Below are positions 28,164 to 37,946 of a stretch of 64,000 nucleotides of DNA, one piece after another (positions within the stretch are counted from its first letter, which is position 1; each line of letters begins with the position of its first letter). The notes under the pieces were generated by a model. It was not told where the DNA came from. It saw only the letters and a list, made by a program, of their open reading frames with translations, and made no database searches. A program made the translations under genes and the position numbers. The DNA is taken from positions 1 to 64,000 of the forward strand of contig JAHHRC010000001.1 in assembly GCA_020026035.1 (NCBI GenBank). Direction: 5' to 3'. This DNA is from Erysipelotrichaceae bacterium (GTDB lineage: Bacteria; Bacillota_I; Bacilli_A; Erysipelotrichales; Erysipelotrichaceae).

Positions 28164-30769
28164 TATTTTGCCTCATACCACGTTTGTCCACAATTCATTT
28201 CCACAGTTAATGGAACCTTTAGTTCCATCGCATGAACCATTCCGTCTTCAATGATTTGTTTCATAACGTCTATTTCTTCATTCACAACATCAAAGATCAA
28301 TTCATCGTGTACTTGAAGAATCATCTTAGATTGTACGTTCTTTTCTTTCATCATCGCATCAATCTTAAGCATTGCAAGCTTAATAAGATCTGCTGCAGAT
28401 CCTTGAATTGGTGCATTCATCGCTGCACGTTTTCCAAATTCCTTCATCATAAAGGACTTATTATGAATTTCTGGAATCTCACGTCTTCTACCACTCAACG
28501 TTTCTACATAGCCATGTGCTTCACAGAAGGCAACTAGTTCTTGCATATATGTCTGAATCCGTGGGTATTTTTCATAGTAGGTCGCAATAAATTGTTTCGC
28601 TTCTTTTCTAGTGCAGCCAAGTTGTTCCGCTAGACCAAAGTCGGAAATTCCATACACAACCCCGAAGTTAACCGTCTTTGCCTTACGACGCATATCACTT
28701 GTAACATCTTCCATAGACACATCAAAGATATCCATCGCTGTTTTTGTATGAACATCAATGCCTTCATTAAAGGCAGCAATTAATTGTTTCTCATCGGCCA
28801 TATCGGCAAGCATTCGCAATTCAATTTGGTGATAGTCACAACTAATTAAGGTATGCCCTTCACTTGCCATAAATGCCTTACGAATCTCTTTTCCTTGTTC
28901 ATCACGAACGGAGATATTCTGTAAGTTTGGTTCACTTGAAGAAAGACGACCCGTCTGTGTTGCGGCTTGGTTATAAATCGTATGAATTCTTCCATCTTCA
29001 CGAATATATTTCTGTAAGCCATCGGCGTACGTCGAATAAATCTTACTCAACTTTCGATACACAAGAATTGGTTCAATGATTGGATGACTTCCCTTTAGCT
29101 TTTCTAATTGATCTGCTGAAGTCGAACGTTTCTTACCATGTGGCAAGGCTAAATCATCAAACAATACTTCGCCTAATTGCTTTGGCGAATTGACATTGAA
29201 TTCTTTTCCCGCATAACCAACAATCTTACGCTCTTCTTCATCCAACAATGCCTTCATCTTTTTGGCAATTTCTTCTAATACAGAGACTTCACAACGAATT
29301 CCTGTTTCTTCCATTGCGAATAATACATTGGTTAACGGTAAATCAATATCACGATACACATGAACCATATTTGCTTGTTCTAAACGCGCATAAGCTTCCT
29401 CAAACAAGCGATGAATGTTCATACAACTTTCACAGGCATACAAGATTTCATCATCAAAGTCGACTAACTTTGGACGAGCCTTTGTGCCATAGATTTCATC
29501 GTAGGTCTTCGTTGTGACAAGTTCAAAGGCGGTTTGAATCTTCGCTGTTGAAGTCAATGTAGAATCGACTAAACTAGCCACAATCATCGCATCTTCATCA
29601 AACAATACATCCATTCCATAACGCTTTAATACATGCATCGAACGTTTATTATCATAGCTAATCAAACGATGCTCACTTGTTAAATACGATTTCAATGCAT
29701 CATCTTTCATGGCATCATCAATCGTTATGTACACTGCATTTGTTCCATCAAATAGCGCTAAGCCATAGACAATGGCTTCTTCTTGGCTGTCTTGGTTATC
29801 ATGCACAAAGATTGTAAGATCCCCGTCTAACATGTTCGATGGAACTTGCATTACATGTTTGACACTCGAACAAACCTCAGCTGCTAATTCTTCTTGTTGC
29901 TCATCCTGGACAAAGACTTGATATTTCTTTGCCATAGAATACATATCAACGCCTTCAAAGAATTGTACTAAGGTCTTATAGTTTGGCTCAAACATACAAG
30001 CATCTACCGTAAAGTCTAAAGGAACATCACAACGAATCGTTGCAAGTTGCTTACTTAGCTTTGCCATTTCAATGCCTGCTTGAATCTTCTTTCCAGCTGC
30101 ACCTTTGATTTCATCAGCATGTGCTAATACTTCATCAACTGTTCCATAGGTATCAAGAAGCTTCATTGCCGTCTTTTCACCAATGCCCTTAATTCCTGGA
30201 ATATTATCGGCAGAATCTCCCATCAAGGCTTTTAAATCAATGACTTGACTAGGCGTAATGCCATATTCTTCCTTTAAGGAAGTAAGGTTCATTTCTGCCA
30301 TTTCGGAAATCCCCTTCTTCATTAACATGACACAGGTATCTTGTTCAATCAGCTGTAACATATCGCGATCACTTGTCAAAATGATCGTATCAAATTCTGG
30401 TGTATTGCGACTCATTGTCCCAATTAAATCATCGGCTTCAATGTCTTGCATTTCTACCCACTTAATCGCAAAGGCATCTAAATAATCACGCACCAATTGA
30501 AACTGCGGAACCAAATCATCTGGGGCATGTTTCCGGGTGCCTTTGTAGTCTGCATATAAATCATGACGGAACGTGTGTTTTCCCGCATCAAATGCGACCA
30601 ATACCGCATCTGGTTCAACAAGGTCTAAGGCCTTTTGTAACATCCTGGAAAAGCCAAAAATGGCATTGGTTGGTGTTCCGTTGGAACTTGTCATCCGCGT
30701 TCCATAGGCCGTTGCATAATAGGCCCGAAATAACATCGAATTTCCATCGACTAAAAGAAGTTTTTTCAT
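28163..30769 (-). CDS. polA: DNA polymerase I
   Basis: PolA fills gaps in repair and removes RNA primers. The ATG at 30769 (GGAGGA 5 bases upstream) gives 868 residues. The N-terminal 5' nuclease domain shows LLVDGNSMLFRA and SADNIPGIKGIGEKTA. The polymerase domain shows ISCDYHQIELRMLA, RRKAKTVNFGVVYGIS and LQVHDE. The middle domain lacks the acidic exonuclease residues expected in E. coli (a VHDNQDS segment stands where DxE would be), so proofreading is probably absent, as in Bacillus. It heads the polA-mutM-coaE-dnaB operon. Confidence 0.96.
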   Translation of the reverse strand: MKKLLLVDGNSMLFRAYYATAYGTRMTSSNGTPTNAIFGFSRMLQKALDLVEPDAVLVAFDAGKHTFRHDLYADYKGTRKHAPDDLVPQFQLVRDYLDAFAIKWVEMQDIEADDLIGTMSRNTPEFDTIILTSDRDMLQLIEQDTCVMLMKKGISEMAEMNLTSLKEEYGITPSQVIDLKALMGDSADNIPGIKGIGEKTAMKLLDTYGTVDEVLAHADEIKGAAGKKIQAGIEMAKLSKQLATIRCDVPLDFTVDACMFEPNYKTLVQFFEGVDMYSMAKKYQVFVQDEQQEELAAEVCSSVKHVMQVPSNMLDGDLTIFVHDNQDSQEEAIVYGLALFDGTNAVYITIDDAMKDDALKSYLTSEHRLISYDNKRSMHVLKRYGMDVLFDEDAMIVASLVDSTLTSTAKIQTAFELVTTKTYDEIYGTKARPKLVDFDDEILYACESCMNIHRLFEEAYARLEQANMVHVYRDIDLPLTNVLFAMEETGIRCEVSVLEEIAKKMKALLDEEERKIVGYAGKEFNVNSPKQLGEVLFDDLALPHGKKRSTSADQLEKLKGSHPIIEPILVYRKLSKIYSTYADGLQKYIREDGRIHTIYNQAATQTGRLSSSEPNLQNISVRDEQGKEIRKAFMASEGHTLISCDYHQIELRMLADMADEKQLIAAFNEGIDVHTKTAMDIFDVSMEDVTSDMRRKAKTVNFGVVYGISDFGLAEQLGCTRKEAKQFIATYYEKYPRIQTYMQELVAFCEAHGYVETLSGRRREIPEIHNKSFMMKEFGKRAAMNAPIQGSAADLIKLAMLKIDAMMKEKNVQSKMILQVHDELIFDVVNEEIDVMKQIIEDGMVHAMELKVPLTVEMNCGQTWYEAK

Positions 30770-30786
30770 AAATTCCTCCATCAACT

Positions 30787-30795
30787 ATTGTATCA
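30787..30795 (-). promoter_or_regulatory. Possible extended -10 promoter of polA
   Basis: On the minus strand TGATACAAT fits an extended -10, 18 bases before the polA start. It follows directly on the terminator of the upstream lipoprotein gene. Confidence 0.4.
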
Positions 30796-30803
30796 CTCAA
30801 GAC

Positions 30804-30835
30804 TCAAAAGGAATCACAACCATGCATGATTCCTT
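30804..30835 (-). terminator. Terminator of the ZnuA-like lipoprotein gene
   Basis: AAGGAATCA / TGATTCCTT form a perfect 9-bp stem with a 10-base loop, 5 bases after the stop codon; on the minus strand a TTTT run follows. Confidence 0.75.
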
Positions 30836-30840
30836 CCATC

Positions 30841-31896
30841 TTATTTCTTTTCTTCGTTTGCTTTTTCTTGCATCGCTTCTTGAGAAGCTTTTGCCATCCG
30901 AATTTGTACTTCATCACGATCTTCGGCCATCGTTTGTAAGGTTGAAAGATTCTCATACATCATTGATAAGTAATCTTTTCCCGATTCGACCTCTTCTTGT
31001 GTTAGAGAGGACACATTTGATAACTCGACACGTGTAAGGTTTAAATCTTCTTCTAAATGATCAAACAACGCAAGCATGTCTTCACTCATATTTGGCTCAT
31101 ACACAATGTATTTCACCCCATCGCTTTTAATGCGTTGTTCAATGAGTTCTAACTGTTCTTTGTTTGGAAGTGCTCCATACTTGGAAAGAATTGCTGGATA
31201 CACTTGAATGCCATAGGTCTTTTGCCAGTTTCCAAAGCTTGCCGTCATCGACACAAAGCGAATCACTCGATTGTTTGCCTCGTTGCTTGTTGCCATCGCT
31301 TGGTATTGGGCATCTAAGTTAATCAAGTCTGTTTCTAACTTCTCAAAGTTTTCATGGAACATCTTGGAATCATCTGGGAATGTCAAATCCAACCATTCAA
31401 GAATATCTTTCGCCATTGAAAGCATCGCAATTGGATCTAACCACAAGTACAAGTCACGATTATCAATGTCCACCGTCTTAAAGGCATCTCCCTTATAGTA
31501 TGGTGTTTCAATAAACGTACTTTCGCCATCGGTAATCACTTCTGTATAGCGTTCAAAGTTATACACCGCATTCATAATCGACAAGTCTAATTGTCGTTGT
31601 TGAATGGCTGTAATATCTTCTTTGTACATACCAAGATAAGGCTCTAAATCCCCAATGTGCATAAAGATTGCCGAATCTTCTAGAATCTCTTTGTAATTTG
31701 GTTCAATCGTAGCGCGTTGCACAATTTCATCGGTTTGAATGGACTCACTCATCACTTGCCCATTGGTCAATCGTTCTACTAAGAATCCAATTGGATATAC
31801 GGTATACGCTACCTTTGTTTTTACATTCGCACAGCCTGCAAACATCGAAACAAATACACAACAAGTAAGCAAGACTGATAAATATCGTTTTCTCAT
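30841..31896 (-). CDS. ZnuA-like lipoprotein with altered metal site
   Basis: This 351-residue protein has a lipoprotein signal (lipobox MFAGC, Cys about residue 22) and the overall layout of cluster A-I metal-binding proteins such as ZnuA/AdcA: VAYTVYPIGFLVERL, IFMHIGDLEPYLGM, LYLWLDPIAMLSMAKDI, then SMTASFGNWQKTYGIQV and YIVYEPNMSED. The histidines that normally bind Zn or Mn (in DPHxWL and in the SHdAFgY segment) are replaced here, by Leu/Tyr and Thr. It ends in a charged Glu/Lys tail. No permease or ATPase lies beside it. It may be a scaffold or bind something else. The family assignment is by motif only. Confidence 0.65.
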   Translation of the reverse strand: MRKRYLSVLLTCCVFVSMFAGCANVKTKVAYTVYPIGFLVERLTNGQVMSESIQTDEIVQRATIEPNYKEILEDSAIFMHIGDLEPYLGMYKEDITAIQQRQLDLSIMNAVYNFERYTEVITDGESTFIETPYYKGDAFKTVDIDNRDLYLWLDPIAMLSMAKDILEWLDLTFPDDSKMFHENFEKLETDLINLDAQYQAMATSNEANNRVIRFVSMTASFGNWQKTYGIQVYPAILSKYGALPNKEQLELIEQRIKSDGVKYIVYEPNMSEDMLALFDHLEEDLNLTRVELSNVSSLTQEEVESGKDYLSMMYENLSTLQTMAEDRDEVQIRMAKASQEAMQEKANEEKK

Positions 31897-31920
31897 CTTT
31901 TCACCATCACTTCAGTAACG

Positions 31921-31929
31921 ATTATACCA
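31921..31929 (-). promoter_or_regulatory. Extended -10 promoter of the ZnuA-like gene
   Basis: The minus strand reads TGGTATAAT, 25 bases before the start codon; no good -35. Confidence 0.6.
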
Positions 31930-31958
31930 TAGGATTGAAACCAATTAAGAACAAACTA

Positions 31959-32633
31959 TTACATCAAACCTTCTCTTTTCAAAGACATACAACCCCGCTT
32001 TGTAATAATGATATGGTCTAATACAGCGATGTTAAAGACATAACTCGCTTCCTTTAATCGCTTCGTTAACATCAGGTCTTGTTCACTTGCACATAGATTG
32101 CCGGATGGATGATTATGGGCCACAACAATCGAAGCTGCCCCTTTCAAGATGGCTTTACGCAAAATCTCTTTCACCGATACTACACTACAGTTCTCACTTC
32201 CTTTAAACAGTGTTTCCATTTCTAAAATATTATTTCCACCATCTAAGTAAATCACCATAAACTCTTCCTGTGTCTTTCCACCCTTTTCCAGTCGTAAGTA
32301 TTCATACAAACTCTCTGGAGATTTGACATTGAACTTCATGGGAATGGTTTCTTCAATCATTCGTTTTGCCAGTTCAAAATGAGCCATTAACTCAATTGCC
32401 TTAATCGTTGAAATCCCATCCACTTGCATAAACTCTTCTTTTTCAAGTCCGGCAATTCCATTTAAACTCACCCCCTTTTCAAGTAACCCATCAGCAATCT
32501 CGAACACACCATGCTTACTTGTTCCACTTCGTAACAAAATCGCCAACAACTCTTTATTACTTAATACCGACACCCCATATTTCAATGCTTTCTCTCTTGG
32601 GCGTTCTTCTTTCGCTAAGTCTTTGATATTCAT
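31959..32633 (-). CDS. radC: RadC-family JAB domain protein
   Basis: The 224-residue protein has an N-terminal helix-hairpin-helix-like region with LSNKELLAILLRSGT and a C-terminal JAB/MPN metalloprotease-like domain with the HxHPSGN motif (VVAHNHPSGN) and a downstream acidic ligand. Despite the name, a role in DNA repair is not established. The ATG at 32633 is chosen because GAGGTG lies 6 bases upstream; a GTG three codons earlier would overlap that site. It is divergent from the PASTA gene. Confidence 0.88.
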   Translation of the reverse strand: MNIKDLAKEERPREKALKYGVSVLSNKELLAILLRSGTSKHGVFEIADGLLEKGVSLNGIAGLEKEEFMQVDGISTIKAIELMAHFELAKRMIEETIPMKFNVKSPESLYEYLRLEKGGKTQEEFMVIYLDGGNNILEMETLFKGSENCSVVSVKEILRKAILKGAASIVVAHNHPSGNLCASEQDLMLTKRLKEASYVFNIAVLDHIIITKRGCMSLKREGLM

Positions 32634-32740
32634 AACTTTCACCTCACTTGCTTTATTCGTAAAAGCAACAAATAAGTTTCAAAAACATGAAAACTTAAGC
32701 ATCTCTTAAGCAATTTTCGAACAATTTTACATTTGACTTA

Positions 32741-32749
32741 TGGTATAAT
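32741..32749 (+). promoter_or_regulatory. Extended -10 promoter of the PASTA protein gene
   Basis: TGGTATAAT lies 27 bases before the start; the ribosome site AAAGGTGG follows at about 32761. Confidence 0.6.
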
Positions 32750-32775
32750 GCAACAAGAACAAAGGTGGTATTTTT

Positions 32776-34767
32776 ATGACTGTAACAACAAAATTACTCG
32801 TTACGATCGCAACCGTTTTATTACTCGCAACAACGGGTGCAGGCGTCTATTACTTAAATGAAACAGGACAAATTAACTGGTTTTCCAAAACCATTGAAAT
32901 TCCAGATCTTGTCGGTAAAAGCAAAGAAGAAGTCGAATCTTGGGTACAAGCAAATGAACTTGAAGCAGACTTCGTTGCTTATTCGTATGTGTATGACAAT
33001 GAAATGGAACTTGACCATGTCGTAAGTCAATCCGTAGAAGCAAACAAAAAGATTAAACGCTCGGAACACTTAGACCTCGACATCTCGGGTGGAAAAGACC
33101 CAGATCAAGAATTCATCCTTCCAGACTTTAAAGGACAAAGCATGAAGGAAGTTGCCGAATGGTTTACAAGCAATGACTTTAAACTCGTATCTTACGCGTT
33201 TAAAAAAGATCCAAGCTTAGAAAAAGACCAATTCATTTCCTGTGAACCAAACGTTGGAGAAACCGTGAAACGCAACACTAAGATTGTTGTAACCTTCTCC
33301 TCTGGTGATCAAGCAAATGAAAACGAAGAAGTAACCGTTCCAGACTTTAAACCATATACCTATAACGAAATGCAAAAATGGGGCAAAGAAAACCGCATCA
33401 GTCTTGTCTTCGACTTTGAATTCGATGACAAGATTGGTAAAGGTCAATATATCAAACAAAGCATCAAGCCAAACGCAACCATGAAAGCAGGCGAAAAGAT
33501 CGTCATCACAATCTCTAACGGTAAATCCGTAGGCATTGAATCCTTCATCGGTAAAACCCGTAAAGATGCCGAAGCTTGGTGCAAACAAAACAACGTAAAA
33601 CCAGTCTTCATCGATGTCTATGCCAAAGAAAAACAAGGAACCATCGTCGCTCAAAGCGTCACCAAAGGAAATATCACAAAAGATTCGAAGATTACCTTCT
33701 CCTTAGCCGCTGGACCTGTTCCTTTACAAAACTATGTAGGACGTACGAAAGATGAATTCAATGGCTATATTGCATGGCTTAACAATGAAGCTTACAAGTC
33801 GGCAAAGCTTACATTTGAAATCGTTGAAGTGGATGCCAACGACAAAAAACCAGGTACCATCTTAGAACAAAATCCAAACACCCCTTGTAATCCAGGTACG
33901 AAAGTAACTATTAAGATTGCAAAGATCGGTAAAGTCACCGTTGAAAACAAAAAGAACTCTACGGAACAAGATTTCAAGACTTACCTATCCAATCTAGGAT
34001 TACAACTTGGTAACCGTGTTGAAGAATATAGTAACGACGTTTCTAGTGGCAAGATTATAAACAACTCCACCGGTACATTTGACCGTGGAACAAGCATTAA
34101 CTATACCGTATCCAAAGGTGCATATTCCTTTGATCCAACACCTTACTTAAAAGAAGGAACTGCCTTCAACCACGGAAACTTCGCCGAAGCGAAAAACCAT
34201 GGTTGGACAGTCAATGTTGTAGAAGACTTTAACTCAACTCTAGCAGCTGGTACAATCGTTTCAAGCTCCGTCAACGGCAAACAAATCACAGTCACATTAA
34301 GCAAAGGAAAAGACCCACGCATTGATGTTGTAAGTGTGATTGGCCAAGACGTTGAAACAGCCAAACAAACACTCGCCAATAGAGGCTTTACAAATATTGT
34401 AGCGATTCAAGCAGACGCATCCGATGAACCTGCCAATAAGGTCATCGCTCAAAACCCAACAAGTGGGAAATACGATGCAAATCAACAAATCATGCTTACC
34501 TACTCGCCTGGTAAACCAGAAGTACAACAAGCTACGATTCCAGATATCCAGGTTGACTTCTTCGCTGCCGCAGATAGAGCTATTATCGAAAGTGGAGTCA
34601 TTTCAAAGATTCGTGGTGCAGGATTTACAAATGTACGCGTTGTAGAAAAAAATACGCTTGAAAACAATCCAAACAACTATTCTGGTTTAGAATCAATTAA
34701 TCCAGCTCCAGGTACAACGTTACCAGTGGATTCCGAAATAACTGTTACAATCTTAGTACCAAGATAA
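32776..34767 (+). CDS. Membrane-anchored multi-PASTA protein without kinase domain
   Basis: The 663-residue protein has a short cytoplasmic N terminus, one membrane helix (about 5-27) and then about nine PASTA-like repeats of 60-75 residues. The best are near 40-110 (IPDLVGKSKEEVESW), 111-180 (LPDFKGQSMKEVAEW), 183-250 (VPDFKPYTYNEMQKW) and 252-313 (FIGKTRKDAEAW); later ones diverge but keep the ending pattern of a basic residue followed by a beta strand. PASTA domains bind peptidoglycan or beta-lactams in PrkC/StkP kinases and PBPs. Here there is no kinase or transpeptidase, so it is a stand-alone wall sensor or spacer. It has its own promoter and terminator. Confidence 0.85.
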   Translation: MTVTTKLLVTIATVLLLATTGAGVYYLNETGQINWFSKTIEIPDLVGKSKEEVESWVQANELEADFVAYSYVYDNEMELDHVVSQSVEANKKIKRSEHLDLDISGGKDPDQEFILPDFKGQSMKEVAEWFTSNDFKLVSYAFKKDPSLEKDQFISCEPNVGETVKRNTKIVVTFSSGDQANENEEVTVPDFKPYTYNEMQKWGKENRISLVFDFEFDDKIGKGQYIKQSIKPNATMKAGEKIVITISNGKSVGIESFIGKTRKDAEAWCKQNNVKPVFIDVYAKEKQGTIVAQSVTKGNITKDSKITFSLAAGPVPLQNYVGRTKDEFNGYIAWLNNEAYKSAKLTFEIVEVDANDKKPGTILEQNPNTPCNPGTKVTIKIAKIGKVTVENKKNSTEQDFKTYLSNLGLQLGNRVEEYSNDVSSGKIINNSTGTFDRGTSINYTVSKGAYSFDPTPYLKEGTAFNHGNFAEAKNHGWTVNVVEDFNSTLAAGTIVSSSVNGKQITVTLSKGKDPRIDVVSVIGQDVETAKQTLANRGFTNIVAIQADASDEPANKVIAQNPTSGKYDANQQIMLTYSPGKPEVQQATIPDIQVDFFAAADRAIIESGVISKIRGAGFTNVRVVEKNTLENNPNNYSGLESINPAPGTTLPVDSEITVTILVPR

Positions 34768-34772
34768 CAACG

Positions 34773-34798
34773 AAAGGCTGCTCAACTTGCAGCCTTTT
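34773..34798 (+). terminator. Terminator of the PASTA gene
   Basis: AAAGGCTGC / GCAGCCTTT form a perfect 9-bp stem with a 7-base loop, followed by TTTTCT. Confidence 0.85.
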
Positions 34799-34815
34799 CT
34801 AATGCCATCACATAA

Positions 34816-34853
34816 AGAAAGCACCTATCGTAAGTTCGCTTACAATAGGTGCT
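34816..34853 (-). terminator. Terminator of the glucosaminidase-like gene
   Basis: A 15-position stem (AGCACCTAT + GTAAG with one mismatch, 4-base loop) ends just before the stop codon of the minus-strand gene; TTTCTTTA follows on that strand. It may also act on the plus strand, where ATTTTCG follows. Confidence 0.75.
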
Positions 34854-34860
34854 ATTTTCG

Positions 34861-37800
34861 TTATTCGTTTGTCGTTGTAATCAACAAGGTTAATTGATTA
34901 TATGCAGACGTTTGAACAATCTGATACATACGATGATCTTTCGTCGAAGACTTCACATTGAGAAGCCTTGGCCAAATCATCGGATAAAGGTCATGGTGTT
35001 CTCCAACCGTAGTTTCAACATACATACGGTATACACCATCTTCTAAACCACTCAAGTCATTGTTTTCCAAGAACTCAAGTTTTGCATGTTTTACACTATA
35101 TAAAACATCGCTACGAATGTCTTTCGCATCCACTGAAGCTTCATTTGCCTTCGCTTGTAGTGTATGCAAATTACCATCCTCGTCCATCAATACGACATTG
35201 TAAGAAGGTTGATCTTCTTTAATGGTACGCTTGTTATACATGAAGGTAATCGCTTCAAGATCTAGCGAACTATCATGTAACGTTACATTCTCAGGCATGA
35301 AGAAGGACATTCTTCTTGTTGGCTTTTTGATGGAATCAAATGGAATCTGATTCTTTTCCTTCATGAGTTCTAGACGGTAATTCGAAATCGGATTTGCAAG
35401 CAATCCAATCGTCAATCCATCCACAACCTTTGGCTTAATTTCAAAGGTATCACGAATTGCACAAAGTGGTAATTTATCTACTAGCTCGCCATTTTTAACA
35501 ACCAGGTTAAACTTGTAATTACCCTCTTCAAGTGCACTTACATCCACAACTGCATGGTAACCAATTCTTGCATAGACGTATCCATCACCTAAATCCATCG
35601 GTGTTTCAACATTCAATGTGTCTGTTGGAATCTGGATCACGTTCTTTGAACCAAGTTGTTCTGCTTCAACTATCAGTTCAACAGAACCATCGTCAGCTTT
35701 CGCATCCTTATTCAAGAAGCAGCCCATTCCATCTAATGTCAATGTTTGATAATCATCCGACATCGATGTATTTGTAACACTACGTATTAACATTGGCTTT
35801 TCTTCGACTGGTTTTAACGTACAACCCTTACCATATTGCCAATTTTCAAAGCCATCATTACATACAACGGTATTCTTATCCTTGTCATAATGAGCTCCAT
35901 AGCCTGGTTGAATATCCTTCACCTTAAACATCGCAAAGTCAGAAACATCTTGCAAGCTATAATCTAGTCCATTCACAAAGGCATACGTGAAGCTAACGCC
36001 ACTTGGAAGAATATAACTATCGTTATATTGACTATAGGAACTATATGCACATGCAATACGCATGATATATGTACCCTTAGCAATATCACTCAATGGTACA
36101 TCGACAGACCATTTCACTTCGCCATTTGAACTTACTTCATTTCTTGCGTCAAAGCTCTTTACAACTGCATAACTGCTTGTATCAAGGAGCTCTAATGTAT
36201 GGCTAATTCGATTACTATCATTTACATAAATACCTGGACGATATGCCTTACCTTCTAAGTGCATTGTGCCACTATTGAAGCTAGCCGCATCAAAGGTCTT
36301 TACAAAGTCCCCGGTTGGTTGATTGGAAACTGTTACAAGTGGAGCCGCATTGAGCTTCACAACGGAAGACTTTGCAATCCATCCACGGTTATGGTTCCAA
36401 TCATATTCCTTCACAGTACCAGGTCGCATATTCATCATTGGATTTAAACTAGCATCCAAGACATCGTTTGCTTGAACCTGGTAGTAATCACCAGATTCTC
36501 CAATCAATGGAAGAATATTATTCTTTTGGTAATCATGACTATAATGCGTATGAATTAACTTTTCTCCACCAGGAGATTTTAAAATATTGGTTGAACGATC
36601 ATCGTGCACCTTCCCCATTGCGACTTGGTTAAAGTCTGTTAGTTGTCCATTACGACCATTCGCAAACTTATCAATGTCATAAGCAAGTGATGCAATCTTG
36701 ATTCCCCAGAATGGATCACCAGCATACTTTACATTCATACCAGAACCCTTGTTTCCAAGATGTTGACCAAAGTAACGCGAGTCATCGCTACACATAAATC
36801 CTCGTAGCAAGCCACCCATTTCATAATTCACACAATCTTGAATCGAATCAAACCATGTAGCTCGATTTGGATCTGAGTCATAGGCCGCAATTCCAAACAA
36901 GTTATTTCGTTCTCTCGCAAAATTACTTTGCCCATAATTCGATTCCAAACACCCTAAGGCAAATACCGTTAAGGCATTGACTCCATACGTTTCTTGCGCA
37001 TCAATGAACACTTGCCCCATGCCATTCATCTTACCATTTTTATTTTTCGCAACTAAGTAGTTATCAAACGCCCAAGCTGGTAACTTCGTCTTCGATCGAT
37101 TCGGTAAGAATTGATAGTAGTTATAATACTCGCCAACTTTATTATGACGACATTCACGATCACTATAGAACGTAAATCCATCTTTCGAATAATATCTTGC
37201 ACCAACTGACATCCACGAAGCAGCTGGTCCAACGGCATGTGAATACTGATTTGCATTCACATTCGTATCACGTGCAGCAGCCCATCCCATACTCCAGCGA
37301 TACACTAAGTCGGTATAATTTCCATCTTGTACCACTTCAAAGTAAGGTTGTACCGGAATGACTTTAAATGGCTCTTCATGCTTATACGCTTCTTCACCAC
37401 CAAGCCACAACGGAATTCCATTTGTGACAGCATACATTGGAATAATGTCACATTCACTTAATTCCATATAGCCCTCAAAGCCATTGATATTCGCAAGAAT
37501 CTGTCCATCTCCTGTACTTGTATTGTAGGTATACGTACCTTCATACGACAATGGACGATGCACCGTTACATAGGTTTGTTTTCCCCCACGATTCAAGAAT
37601 TGATACAGCCTTGCCGTATTGTTTCCACGACGTTGTGGATAAGAAAAGACCATCCCATTTGCTGCATAAATAATTTTCGTTGGAGACTTACTTGCCGCAT
37701 GACGAATCACACCAGCATCTCCTAAGCCATACATCACTGCCTTCGCCGCTTGTAAATCATTTTTACAATCCACGGTTTCAAAGCTTCCATCTGCTCTTAA

Positions 37801-37935
37801 TTTCGCTACTTCAAAGGCATTACACCCCATAGGATAGTAGCCATCATTCATTGCCTGAACAATTGTTACATCATTCAAGAGTAACACACTTGAAATGACT
37901 GTTACGATTGTTAGAAACCATTTAATTACTTTCAT
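34861..37935 (-). CDS. Secreted 1024-residue glucosaminidase-like protein
   Basis: An N-terminal signal peptide (about 1-28, ending VQA) shows it is exported. Residues about 285-425 resemble the glucosaminidase (LytG/Acm2-like) hydrolase fold: FIDAQETYGVNALTVFALGCLESNYGQS contains the likely catalytic Glu331, followed by NNLFGIAAYDSDP and WFDSIQDCV. An SH3-like region (about 445-550, with GWIAKSSVV) follows, and then some 470 residues of probable beta-sandwich modules I do not recognise. There is no LPxTG motif or membrane anchor at the C terminus. AAGGAG precedes the ATG. It is probably a wall hydrolase acting in growth or separation. Confidence 0.75.
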   Translation of the reverse strand: MKVIKWFLTIVTVISSVLLLNDVTIVQAMNDGYYPMGCNAFEVAKLRADGSFETVDCKNDLQAAKAVMYGLGDAGVIRHAASKSPTKIIYAANGMVFSYPQRRGNNTARLYQFLNRGGKQTYVTVHRPLSYEGTYTYNTSTGDGQILANINGFEGYMELSECDIIPMYAVTNGIPLWLGGEEAYKHEEPFKVIPVQPYFEVVQDGNYTDLVYRWSMGWAAARDTNVNANQYSHAVGPAASWMSVGARYYSKDGFTFYSDRECRHNKVGEYYNYYQFLPNRSKTKLPAWAFDNYLVAKNKNGKMNGMGQVFIDAQETYGVNALTVFALGCLESNYGQSNFARERNNLFGIAAYDSDPNRATWFDSIQDCVNYEMGGLLRGFMCSDDSRYFGQHLGNKGSGMNVKYAGDPFWGIKIASLAYDIDKFANGRNGQLTDFNQVAMGKVHDDRSTNILKSPGGEKLIHTHYSHDYQKNNILPLIGESGDYYQVQANDVLDASLNPMMNMRPGTVKEYDWNHNRGWIAKSSVVKLNAAPLVTVSNQPTGDFVKTFDAASFNSGTMHLEGKAYRPGIYVNDSNRISHTLELLDTSSYAVVKSFDARNEVSSNGEVKWSVDVPLSDIAKGTYIMRIACAYSSYSQYNDSYILPSGVSFTYAFVNGLDYSLQDVSDFAMFKVKDIQPGYGAHYDKDKNTVVCNDGFENWQYGKGCTLKPVEEKPMLIRSVTNTSMSDDYQTLTLDGMGCFLNKDAKADDGSVELIVEAEQLGSKNVIQIPTDTLNVETPMDLGDGYVYARIGYHAVVDVSALEEGNYKFNLVVKNGELVDKLPLCAIRDTFEIKPKVVDGLTIGLLANPISNYRLELMKEKNQIPFDSIKKPTRRMSFFMPENVTLHDSSLDLEAITFMYNKRTIKEDQPSYNVVLMDEDGNLHTLQAKANEASVDAKDIRSDVLYSVKHAKLEFLENNDLSGLEDGVYRMYVETTVGEHHDLYPMIWPRLLNVKSSTKDHRMYQIVQTSAYNQLTLLITTTNE

Positions 37936-37946
37936 GTATTACTCCT

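Noticed and set aside
33217..33654. 145-codon minus-strand frame inside the PASTA gene
   Set aside because: The Phe-rich product is the mirror of Lys/Glu codons in the plus-strand gene; it has no start signals.
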